13,342 bases of DNA from assembly GCA_947480465.1 (NCBI GenBank), contig CANKCT010000006.1, positions 1 to 13,342 on the forward strand. The letters run 5' to 3'. A model generated the notes under the pieces. That model saw nothing but the letters and a program-made list of their open reading frames with translations, did no database searches and was not told the origin of the DNA. Shown here in pieces: positions 8,137 to 13,342 of this stretch (position 1 is the stretch's first letter; each line of letters begins with the position of its first letter). A program made the translations under genes and the position numbers. Source of the DNA: Actinomycetota bacterium. Lineage in GTDB: Bacteria > Actinomycetota > Actinomycetes > Nanopelagicales > Nanopelagicaceae.

Positions 8137-9034
8137 TTCGCTCTCACAATCTTTCTTGAATTATTGTGCAGTAGAACGAGGTTTAGCGGCCAATACTATT
8201 GCTGCATATCGCCGGGACCTAGAAAAATTCGCAGGATACATCGCTGAATTATCTGTAGCTGAATTACAACCCCAAATTATTCAGGATTTTGAATCTAGTT
8301 TACGAAGTGCCCAACTTTCACCAGCTAGCATAAATCGGATTGAATCAACGTTAAGAGTCTTTTTCCTTCACTGTCAAAAAGAGTATGGAATTGTCAATCC
8401 CACTCTAGAAATTGTAAGCACAAAGAATCAGCGACGCTTACCAAAAGCACTTCGGATAGATCAGATTGTCTTACTCATTGAGGCTGCATATAGAGAGGGA
8501 GAGCCGATAACTTTGCGGGATAGATCCTTGATTGAACTTCTTTATAGCAGTGGCGCACGTGTGAGTGAGTTGATTGGTTTAAACATAAACGATGTCTCAA
8601 CAGTTGATGTCAACGACGAGAAAGTTTCAACCATTAAACTTCGTGGCAAGGGGGGAAAAGAGCGAATCGTGCCTATCGGCAACTTCGCTGCGCAAGCATT
8701 GTCAGATTATCTGGTCAGGATTAGGCCAGGACTGTCGGCGAAAACTTCCCGACCAGAAACAGCGCTTTTTCTAAACAGTAGAGGTGGTCGACTTTCACGA
8801 CAATCAGCGTGGAACATAGTTCTTGTTTCTGCGAAAGCTGCGGGAATCACTGAAAAAGTATCACCACATGTTTTCAGACATTCTTATGCAACTCACCTTC
8901 TTGATGGTGGAGCTGATATTCGAGTAGTACAAGAGCTTTTAGGGCATGCTTCAGTTACTACGACACAGATTTACACGCTCATTACTATTGATAAAGTCCG
9001 AGAAAGTTATGCAATGGCGCATCCAAGAGCGTAA
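8111..9034 (+). CDS. xerD: Site-specific tyrosine recombinase XerD
   Basis: XerD resolves chromosome dimers at dif, normally with XerC. The 307-residue protein has the N-terminal SAM-like core-binding domain (about 8-95, with YCAVERGLAANTIAAYRRDL) and a C-terminal catalytic domain. All six active-site residues are present: Arg150 (SSGARVSE), Lys180 (LRGKGGKER), His253 and Arg256 (HVFRHSYATHLL), His279 (LLGHASVTTTQIY) and Tyr288. The ATG at 8111 fits the family N-terminus and has GGAAG just upstream; longer in-frame starts lie deep inside ald. It overlaps ald by 26 bases and ends eight bases from the convergent RHH-like gene, with no strong terminator between. The assignment to XerD rather than XerC rests mainly on the conserved locus. 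Confidence 0.93.
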   Translation: MDTNTLNFNSLSQSFLNYCAVERGLAANTIAAYRRDLEKFAGYIAELSVAELQPQIIQDFESSLRSAQLSPASINRIESTLRVFFLHCQKEYGIVNPTLEIVSTKNQRRLPKALRIDQIVLLIEAAYREGEPITLRDRSLIELLYSSGARVSELIGLNINDVSTVDVNDEKVSTIKLRGKGGKERIVPIGNFAAQALSDYLVRIRPGLSAKTSRPETALFLNSRGGRLSRQSAWNIVLVSAKAAGITEKVSPHVFRHSYATHLLDGGADIRVVQELLGHASVTTTQIYTLITIDKVRESYAMAHPRA

Positions 9035-9042
9035 CGAGTTGC

Positions 9043-9453
9043 TTATAAACCTCGAAGACGTCGTGCCAGGATGCTTTGATCACCTTTGGCTTCAAGGTCT
9101 GCGATGATGACAGCTATAGATTCTCGAACAATTCGTCCTCGATCTGCTGCAAGTCCTAAATCACCACGTAGAAGAAGTCGAGCCTGATCCAAATCGAAAA
9201 GTTCATCAGGGGATAGGTAAACAGTTATTTTCTCGTCATGACGCTCACGTCCAGATGGCGAACGATCTACCGTAGTAACTCTGCGTCTAGCAATTGAACG
9301 GACACCTTTTTTCACCGAAGGCGCTTTAGGTGTGGCAATCGCTGGCGGTACAAGTGGTGCAGCGACTTCCTGATTATTTGGAACAGAAGTTAATGCTGGT
9401 GCTGTTGAACGGAAGAGTTCGTCTGCTCCTGGAAGATTAGCTCTGCGGGTCAT
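9043..9453 (-). CDS. Putative ribbon-helix-helix DNA-binding partner of ParA-like protein
   Basis: The 136-residue protein has an extended N-terminus (1 to about 72), rich in Pro, Ala and Arg and probably disordered, with a basic patch SIARRRV. A compact C-terminal domain follows: short strand EKITVYL (74-80), helix SPDELFDLDQARLLLRG, then a helix from DRGRIVRESIAVIIADLEAKG (split around 104-124). Strand-helix-helix order is that of ribbon-helix-helix dimers. I recall similar unnamed proteins beside this ParA in Streptomyces, sometimes mislabelled cobyrinic acid a,c-diamide synthase. Its ATG overlaps the parA stop (ATGA) and has a strong GAGGAGG (9466-9460) six bases upstream, so the two are translationally coupled and likely made in balance. 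A centromere-binding or adaptor role for the ParA is inference; an ordinary transcriptional repressor is the alternative. Confidence 0.75.
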   Translation of the reverse strand: MTRRANLPGADELFRSTAPALTSVPNNQEVAAPLVPPAIATPKAPSVKKGVRSIARRRVTTVDRSPSGRERHDEKITVYLSPDELFDLDQARLLLRGDLGLAADRGRIVRESIAVIIADLEAKGDQSILARRLRGL

Positions 9454-10334
9454 CGGGCGCCTCCTCGGGCAACTAGTTCACGGGCAAGTCGTCGATAAGA
9501 AGCTGCGCCATCTGATGATGATGCATAAGTTGTAATTGGCTCACCTACGACAGTAGTTTCTGGAAAACGAATAGTTTTTGCAATAATAGTTTCAAAGACA
9601 TCATCGGGGAACTGCTCAAGAATTCTTTCAAGGACCTGCCGGTTGTGCGATGTTTTTTTATCATACATCGTGGCCAGAATTCCAATGAGGCGAAGATTTG
9701 GATTTAAGAAATTCTTTACCTTATCTAAGTTGCCTTTGAGCTCGATAAAACCATGCAGAGCGAAATATTCACATTGCAAAGGAACGATTACTTCATCTGC
9801 TGCTACGAGAGCATTAATTGTTAATTGACCCATTGTTGGCTGGCAATCAATTAAAATTACGTCGTAATAATCGCGTAGAGATGTCAAAGCGCGTTTGAGA
9901 TATTGCTGCCCACCGATTTCTGCACCGAGTGTTGTTTCTGCTGTTCCTAAATCTCGGTTGGCTGGTAGGAAATCTAGACCCGGCACCGATGACTTCAAAA
10001 TAATCGTTTCAACAGATGCGGTTGGAGTCATCAATGCGTAATAAACAGTCTGCTCTAATGGAAGTGAATGCGCATTTACGCCAAGACCAAGTGAGAGACC
10101 GCCTTGTGGATCAAAGTCAACGAGAAGTACACGTCGACCTAATTCAGCTAAAGAAGCACCCAGGTTGATGGTTGTAGTGGTCTTACCAACGCCACCCTTT
10201 TGATTAAATATCGCTACTACTTTTGCATTTCCGTGCTCTGAAATCGTTGCAGGAACTGCAAAACTCTTGGCGGTTTTACCAAGAAGCGTTGAAGTTGTTG
10301 AAATTTCTTCACGAATTGTCGATTTAGCGCTCAA
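9450..10334 (-). CDS. ParA-family ATPase, PldP-like (condensin-locus ParA)
   Basis: The 294-residue protein is a MinD/ParA P-loop ATPase. After a roughly 35-residue variable N-terminus come the deviant Walker A KGGVGKTT (46-53), DFDPQGG (73-79) and the Walker B region VILIDCQPTMGQLT (159-172, Asp163). Family members form ATP-dependent DNA-bound dimers that position chromosomes or division components. The position next to scpA matches the orphan ParA homologue PldP of Corynebacterium glutamicum and Rv1708, not the oriC-proximal parA of parAB, so no ParB is expected beside it. The start is TTG at 10334: an in-frame stop lies two codons upstream, and AAAGAGG sits about eight bases before it. It runs opposite to its neighbours and is followed directly by the RHH-like gene. 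Confidence 0.92.
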   Translation of the reverse strand: MSAKSTIREEISTTSTLLGKTAKSFAVPATISEHGNAKVVAIFNQKGGVGKTTTTINLGASLAELGRRVLLVDFDPQGGLSLGLGVNAHSLPLEQTVYYALMTPTASVETIILKSSVPGLDFLPANRDLGTAETTLGAEIGGQQYLKRALTSLRDYYDVILIDCQPTMGQLTINALVAADEVIVPLQCEYFALHGFIELKGNLDKVKNFLNPNLRLIGILATMYDKKTSHNRQVLERILEQFPDDVFETIIAKTIRFPETTVVGEPITTYASSSDGAASYRRLARELVARGGAR

Positions 10335-10364
10335 ACGTCAAACCTCTTTCTAGATATATGCGGG

Positions 10365-10393
10365 AGCCTACGCGTTACAGCGTTCTCGAGCAA
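10365..10393 (-). promoter_or_regulatory. Probable promoter of the parA-like / RHH operon
   Basis: Read on the minus strand, TTGCTC (10393-10388) is a fair -35 and TAGGCT (10370-10365) a TANNNT -10, with exactly 17 bases between them. Transcription would start near 10358, leaving a leader of about 24 bases that contains the AAAGAGG ribosome site. It lies in the 79-base divergent spacer with scpA. Confidence 0.5.
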
Positions 10394-10401
10394 GTGTGAA
10401 G

Positions 10402-10407
10402 TAAGGT
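10402..10407 (+). promoter_or_regulatory. Candidate -10 element for scpA (leaderless start)
   Basis: TAAGGT fits TANNNT and ends six bases before the scpA ATG, which would put +1 on the A of the start codon. The same bases contain AAGG, which could serve as a weak ribosome site at normal spacing if transcription began further upstream, so the two readings compete. It lies only about ten bases from the -35 of the divergent promoter. Confidence 0.4.
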
Positions 10408-10413
10408 GCCTCC

Positions 10414-11289
10414 ATGGATCTTTCAACGGAGGCAACGACGGATGTGAACGCCGCAAGTTCGGCAGCGTTTTCTGTCCATCTCGATAATTTCGATGGTCCA
10501 TTTGACTTGCTTTTACAGTTAATTTCGCGGCACAAAATGGATATCACGGAGATATCTCTCAGCATTGTGACGGATGAATTTATCTCGTTTATTCGTGCTC
10601 TTGAGCTCAGTGGCGAGGGTTGGCGACTCGATCAAGCCACAGAGTTCTTGGTGGTCGCGGCAACCTTGCTGGATCTAAAGGCGGCCCGGTTATTGCCTAG
10701 CGGAGAGGTGGATGACGAGGAGGACCTCGCCCTCCTGGAGGCTCGCGATATTCTCTTTGCTCGCTTGCTTCAATATCGGGCCTTCAAAGAGATTGCGGCC
10801 ACTTTCAGCGAGCGCATAGCCCTTGCCGACAAATCATTTGCCCGCGTAGTTGCCCTAGAGCCAGCATTGGCCGCATTGCTCCCTGAAGTCTTAATTGGAG
10901 TAGGTGCGGCTAGATTTGCCGCCATTGCCGAACGTGTTTTGACGCCTAAGAGCGCCCCAGTGGTGGGTGTCGAGCACCTTCACCTGCCTTTAGTTAGCGT
11001 CACAGAGGAGTCCAAACGGGTCGTAGAGGCCCTGCGACGCTCAACCTCGCTATCTTTCAGGAATCTCATCGCTGACGCGGATAGCACTCTTGTTGTTGTT
11101 GCAAGGTTTTTAGCGCTTCTAGATCTCTACAGGCAGGGTGTCTTGCGCTTCAATCAAGTGATTGCGCTAGGTGAGTTACAGATATCCTGGACCGGTTCTC
11201 TTGAAGGTGAGGTAGAAGTAAGTGACGAATTTGATATTCCAACGGTTACTGAGGATGATGGATTAAACGAAATGAGTGAAAATGTCTAA
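10414..11289 (+). CDS. scpA: Segregation and condensation protein A (kleisin)
   Basis: ScpA is the kleisin subunit that bridges SMC heads and binds ScpB in the bacterial condensin complex. The 291-residue protein starts its conserved N-terminal domain with FSVHLDNFDGPFDLLLQLISRHKMDI (in two parts, about 19-44), followed by EFLVVAATLLDLKAARLLP. A less conserved middle region follows. It ends with a winged-helix C-terminal domain (about 205-268: VVARFLALLDLYRQGVLRFNQ). The extra acidic C-terminal tail (about 270-291) is usual in actinobacteria. The stop overlaps the scpB start by eight bases. The G+C content of the first 600 bases looks higher than that of most neighbouring genes by eye, though the encoded protein is a normal ScpA. 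The smc gene is not in the window. Confidence 0.95.
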   Translation: MDLSTEATTDVNAASSAAFSVHLDNFDGPFDLLLQLISRHKMDITEISLSIVTDEFISFIRALELSGEGWRLDQATEFLVVAATLLDLKAARLLPSGEVDDEEDLALLEARDILFARLLQYRAFKEIAATFSERIALADKSFARVVALEPALAALLPEVLIGVGAARFAAIAERVLTPKSAPVVGVEHLHLPLVSVTEESKRVVEALRRSTSLSFRNLIADADSTLVVVARFLALLDLYRQGVLRFNQVIALGELQISWTGSLEGEVEVSDEFDIPTVTEDDGLNEMSENV

Positions 11290-11833
11290 TGTTGAAGTAG
11301 AGCGTTCTATTGAGGCGATTCTTATGGTAGTCGATGAGCCAGTGTCAGAAGTGACTCTCGCGCAGGTCCTGGAGCGAACAGTCGATGAAATTGAAGCGGC
11401 TCTAGGGAATTTGACGATCAGTTATGAAGATCGAGGCTTCACGCTGAAAAAAATCGGCGGTGGTTGGCGTTTCTACAGTCACCCTGAATGTTCTGCAGTT
11501 GTTGAGAAGTTTGTCCTGGACGGTCAGCAATCACGGTTAACTCAAGCCGCACTCGAAACTCTCTCCGTTGTAGCCTACCGTCAACCAGTCTCTAGGGCTC
11601 GAGTTTCTGCAATTCGTGGGGTCAACGTTGAGGCGGTCATGAAAACCCTTATAACGCGGGGATTGGTTGAGGAATCCGGGTTGGAGCACGAAACTGGTGC
11701 TATTTTGTATACCACTACGAGCTATTTCTTGGAACGTTTGGGCCTTAACTCCCTCGAAGATCTGCCAGCTTTGGCTCCTTACTTGCCTAATCTTGATGGC
11801 TTGGACGAGATTCTCGATTCGCTAACGGAGTAA
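11282..11833 (+). CDS. scpB: Segregation and condensation protein B
   Basis: ScpB dimerises through winged-helix domains and binds ScpA, regulating the SMC-ScpAB condensin. The 183-residue product contains two winged helices. Hallmarks are RSIEAILMVVDEPVS (9-22), GGGWRFYSHPE (59-69), and RLTQAALETLSVVAYRQPVSRARV (in two parts, 85-108), followed by IRGVNVEAVMKTLITRGLVEE. ATG at 11282 is taken; a GTG two codons upstream (11276) is equally in frame and would add two residues. It overlaps scpA by eight bases, so the two are translationally coupled, as expected for subunits of one complex. Confidence 0.95.
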   Translation: MSNVEVERSIEAILMVVDEPVSEVTLAQVLERTVDEIEAALGNLTISYEDRGFTLKKIGGGWRFYSHPECSAVVEKFVLDGQQSRLTQAALETLSVVAYRQPVSRARVSAIRGVNVEAVMKTLITRGLVEESGLEHETGAILYTTTSYFLERLGLNSLEDLPALAPYLPNLDGLDEILDSLTE

Positions 11834-11842
11834 ATTTCGCGC

Positions 11843-11848
11843 TACTAT
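11843..11848 (+). promoter_or_regulatory. Candidate internal -10 element before rluB
   Basis: TACTAT fits TANNNT and would start transcription near 11855, about 19 bases before the rluB ATG. The leader would include a CCCGAC-A-GTCGGG palindrome (11853-11865) that could fold as a four-pair hairpin (CCCG/CGGG, loop ACAGT) touching the GGGAGA ribosome site. No clear -35 is seen; rluB may also be read from the scpA promoter. Confidence 0.35.
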
Positions 11849-11873
11849 CTGCCCCGACAGTCGGGAGACAGCC

Positions 11874-12587
11874 ATGGGCGATATACGCCTTAATAAAATC
11901 ATCGCTGATGCGGGAATCACAAGTCGTCGCGGTGCCGATGAACTCATTGAGTCGGGCAGAGTTACAGTAAATGGAATCGTCATCCGAGCAATGGGCTCAA
12001 AATTCGACCCGGAAAAGGATGAAGTCGCAGTTGATGGTGAGACAATTACTCGTTCTTTGACTAAGAGTTATCTTGTACTTCATAAACCAAAAGGTGTTTT
12101 GTCAACCATGTTTGACCCGGATGGTCGACCCTCGTTGAGTGACTTTATTGATCTGCGCCGAGAACGCCTCTTTCATGTGGGTCGCCTAGACAAAGATTCA
12201 GAAGGGTTAATCCTTTTGACAAATGATGGTGATCTCACCTTCAGAGCCACTCATCCTTCGTTTGGCCTAGAAAAAACCTACATTATTGAGTACGACGGCA
12301 AACTTCCGCCGGGAGTGGATAAGACTCTGCTCAAGGGTGTTGAGCTTGAAGATGGAATGGGCAGGGTGCTGCACTTCAAGGAACTCTCTCCACGCTGGAT
12401 AGAAGTGAGCATTCATGAGGGCCGTTACCACATAATTCGCCGACTCATGGAAGCTGTTGAAGTTGATGTACTGAGGCTAATTCGCACAAAGTTTGGACCG
12501 ATTTCTTTGGGGGACACCCCTGAAGGTCGATGGCGAGATCTCAATACTGGTGAGTTAACAAATCTACGTAACGTTTTAGGGTTATAA
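11874..12587 (+). CDS. rluB: Ribosomal large subunit pseudouridine synthase, RluB/RsuA family
   Basis: The 237-residue protein has an N-terminal S4 domain (about 1-48, DIRLNKIIADAGITSRRGADELIESG region) and an RsuA-type pseudouridine synthase domain. The catalytic Asp106 lies in VGRLDKDSEGLILLTNDGDL (102-121), and KTY (134-136) follows. RluB modifies 23S rRNA; in actinobacteria this locus is conserved right after scpAB (Rv1711). The late motif usually written EGRNRQVRRM reads EGRYHIIRRL (182-191), a clear departure in a normally well-kept segment, although Glu, Gly, Arg and the Arg pair are kept. RluB rather than RsuA or RluE is chosen from context, so the target base is not certain. GGGAGA before the ATG is a good ribosome site. 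Confidence 0.88.
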   Translation: MGDIRLNKIIADAGITSRRGADELIESGRVTVNGIVIRAMGSKFDPEKDEVAVDGETITRSLTKSYLVLHKPKGVLSTMFDPDGRPSLSDFIDLRRERLFHVGRLDKDSEGLILLTNDGDLTFRATHPSFGLEKTYIIEYDGKLPPGVDKTLLKGVELEDGMGRVLHFKELSPRWIEVSIHEGRYHIIRRLMEAVEVDVLRLIRTKFGPISLGDTPEGRWRDLNTGELTNLRNVLGL

Positions 12588-12844
12588 CGTTTAAACCATT
12601 TATCGTTAATATCTTAAAAAACGTTTTATTTATATATCGATATTCATCAAACTAAATGTAGACAAAGCGATAAATACACGCTCAAAAAGCGTTCAAAATA
12701 TCGATAAATTAATAATGGCGATTCAAATCTGATGTATATATATTTCAAAATGTTGAAAACAATTATTACTTTGTCGCTAAATTGCTAAAGAACTCTATGG
12801 GTTAAAAGAGAATCTAAATCACAGCTTAATTGAATGAAGGAAGG
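12588..12844. other. A+T-rich, palindrome-dense intergenic island
   Basis: By hand count, 12601-12840 has 63 G or C in 240 (about 26%), far below the genes on both sides. It encodes no credible protein; the longest small frame I followed has 18 codons. It contains TATCGATA twice (12635-12642 and 12699-12706), CGATAAAT at 12668 and 12702 with the reverse ATTTATCG at 12598, AAAACGTTTT (12618-12627), ACGCT-CAAAA-AGCGT (12678-12692) and TTTCAA-AATG-TTGAAA (12743-12758). AACGTTT recurs at 12570, 12586 and about 12621. No G+C-rich stem with a T run is present, so I see no intrinsic terminator for rluB. Possible roles are regulation of aroH-tyrA or binding by an A+T-selective nucleoid protein. Confidence 0.6.
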
Positions 12845-12850
12845 TACCCT
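12845..12850 (+). promoter_or_regulatory. Candidate -10 element for aroH (leaderless start)
   Basis: TACCCT fits TANNNT and is followed by exactly six bases (TGTCCC) and then the aroH ATG at 12857, so +1 would fall on the start codon. The purine-rich GAAGGAAGG (12836-12844) lies 12 bases before the ATG, too far for a normal Shine-Dalgarno. This is the clearest leaderless candidate in the window. No strong -35 was identified. Confidence 0.45.
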
Positions 12851-12856
12851 TGTCCC

Positions 12857-13219
12857 ATGGTTATGAGAGCTATTCGTGGTGCAATTCAAGTTGAGCAAAA
12901 TACTGCGCAATCTATTGGTGACGGGGTCAAGGAGTTAGTGGGCGCAATCATGCGCAACAATTCGCTGACGCCTGCGGCAGTTATTTCGGTCATCTTCACA
13001 TCAACACCAGATCTGACCGCCGCTTTTCCTGCTGCAGCGTGTCGCGAGATTGGCTTCGAATCAGTTCCCCTTATTGGAGCAGTAGAAGTGGATGTTCCAG
13101 GAGCCTTGGATAAAACAATTCGAGTAATGGTTCATTGTGAAACAGCTTTGTCGGCAGAGGCGATTTCTCATGTTTATTTGCGCGGGGCACAGGCACTTCG
13201 TAGGGATATCGCCCAATAA
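12857..13219 (+). CDS. aroH: Chorismate mutase, AroH class
   Basis: This enzyme rearranges chorismate to prephenate, the first step specific to phenylalanine and tyrosine. The 120-residue product is a monofunctional AroH-class (Bacillus subtilis type, trimeric) mutase. It carries Arg7 (RAIRGA), Arg63 (AACREIG), Glu77 (AVEVDVPGAL), Arg89 (KTIRVMV) and Tyr107 (SHVYLRG), matching the B. subtilis active site; the position of Cys75 there is Gly74 here, a site known to tolerate change. The ATG at 12857 is favoured by family length and by the -10 element just before it. A TTG at 12830 would add nine residues, and an ATG at 12863 would remove two. Its stop overlaps the tyrA start by one base (TAATG), giving a two-gene unit for tyrosine synthesis. 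Confidence 0.93.
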   Translation: MVMRAIRGAIQVEQNTAQSIGDGVKELVGAIMRNNSLTPAAVISVIFTSTPDLTAAFPAAACREIGFESVPLIGAVEVDVPGALDKTIRVMVHCETALSAEAISHVYLRGAQALRRDIAQ

Positions 13220-13342
13220 TGTTAAAAGGCGTTCGCATTGTGGGTTCAGGATTGATCGGGACTTCGATTGCCCTAGCTTTAAAGGCACGGGGAGTTCAGG
13301 TGCAGATGGTCGATTCAGATCTATCTGCGCAAAGACTTGCTC
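13219..13342 (+). CDS. tyrA: Prephenate dehydrogenase, N-terminal fragment (runs off window)
   Basis: The frame opens at the ATG overlapping the aroH stop and stays open to the right edge, giving 41 complete codons. It begins MLKGVRIVGSGLIGTSIALAL, a dinucleotide-binding GxGxxG loop (VGSGLIGTS, 8-16), and the stretch MVDSD fits the end of the second strand, where NAD(P) selectivity is set. Coupling to chorismate mutase points to prephenate dehydrogenase, which would oxidise prephenate to 4-hydroxyphenylpyruvate on the way to tyrosine. The catalytic residues lie beyond the window, so another Rossmann-fold dehydrogenase cannot be fully excluded. Confidence 0.85.
   Translation, partial: MLKGVRIVGSGLIGTSIALALKARGVQVQMVDSDLSAQRLA

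Noticed and set aside
9035..9060. Bidirectional terminator between convergent xerD and the RHH-like gene
   Set aside because: Only a four-base CGAG/CTCG pairing is visible, with no T run on either strand, so the sequence does not support an intrinsic terminator.
10414..11050. Horizontal transfer of scpA suggested by its seemingly higher G+C
   Set aside because: The protein is a normal actinobacterial ScpA in its conserved place and coupled to scpB; local composition alone is not enough, and I could not compute it precisely.
12598..12709. TTTATCG/CGATAAA elements as DnaA boxes or a replication origin
   Set aside because: They do not match TTATNCACA, and none of the usual origin neighbours (dnaA, dnaN, rpmH) is present.
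12719..12760. dif-like sequence (ATGTATAT core) in the A+T-rich island
   Set aside because: ATGTATAT matches the centre of known dif sites, but the flanks lack the inverted XerC/XerD arms (no TTATGTYAA-type arm at the right distance). It looks like ordinary A+T-rich sequence.

Overview
The window looks like a stretch of chromosome from a small-genome, low-to-mid G+C actinobacterium. The gene order tlyA - nadK - recN - pyrG - ald/xerD - parA-like - scpA - scpB - rluB matches, from memory, the Mycobacterium tuberculosis Rv1691-Rv1713 neighbourhood and its Streptomyces and Corynebacterium counterparts. Base composition is far less G+C-rich than in those genera (mid-40s % by eye), intergenic gaps are mostly 0-30 bases, and several genes usual in this locus are absent. 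A freshwater acI-type (Nanopelagicales, 'Ca. Planktophila'-like) genome would fit; that assignment is inference.

Layout. Bases 1-60 hold what appears to be the last ~20 bases of a 5S rRNA and a strong rRNA-operon terminator. Then, on the + strand: a TPR-like protein with a disordered Ser/Arg/Pro-rich N-terminus (122-1045), a short spacer with a perfect inverted repeat and a DnaA-box-like 9-mer, an SSB-like OB-fold protein without the usual acidic tail (1137-1475), a small BMFP/UbiK-like coiled-coil protein with a Lys-rich tail (1490-1837), and a 52-codon gene (1838-1996). A tightly packed run follows: tlyA, nadK, recN, pyrG, ald and xerD (2006-9034), with 1-base, 8-base and 26-base overlaps at three of the junctions. 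Two minus-strand genes, a ParA-like ATPase and a ribbon-helix-helix-like partner (10334-9043), interrupt this run. Divergent from them is scpA-scpB-rluB (10414-12587). A very A+T-rich, palindrome-dense spacer of about 270 bases separates rluB from aroH and a truncated tyrA at the right edge.

Functional themes. Chromosome maintenance: recN (break repair), xerD (dimer resolution), scpA/scpB (condensin), a PldP-like ParA with a probable DNA-binding partner, and the SSB-like protein. Ribosome modification: tlyA and rluB, next to an rRNA operon. Cofactor, nucleotide and amino-acid metabolism: nadK, pyrG, ald, aroH and tyrA.

Most gene calls are standard families. The less ordinary parts are the inverted ParA/RHH pair inside the condensin locus, the A+T-rich island, the two small proteins before tlyA, and a recurring TANNNT-then-ATG arrangement that suggests leaderless transcripts. 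No insertion sequence, CRISPR array, tRNA or prophage was seen.
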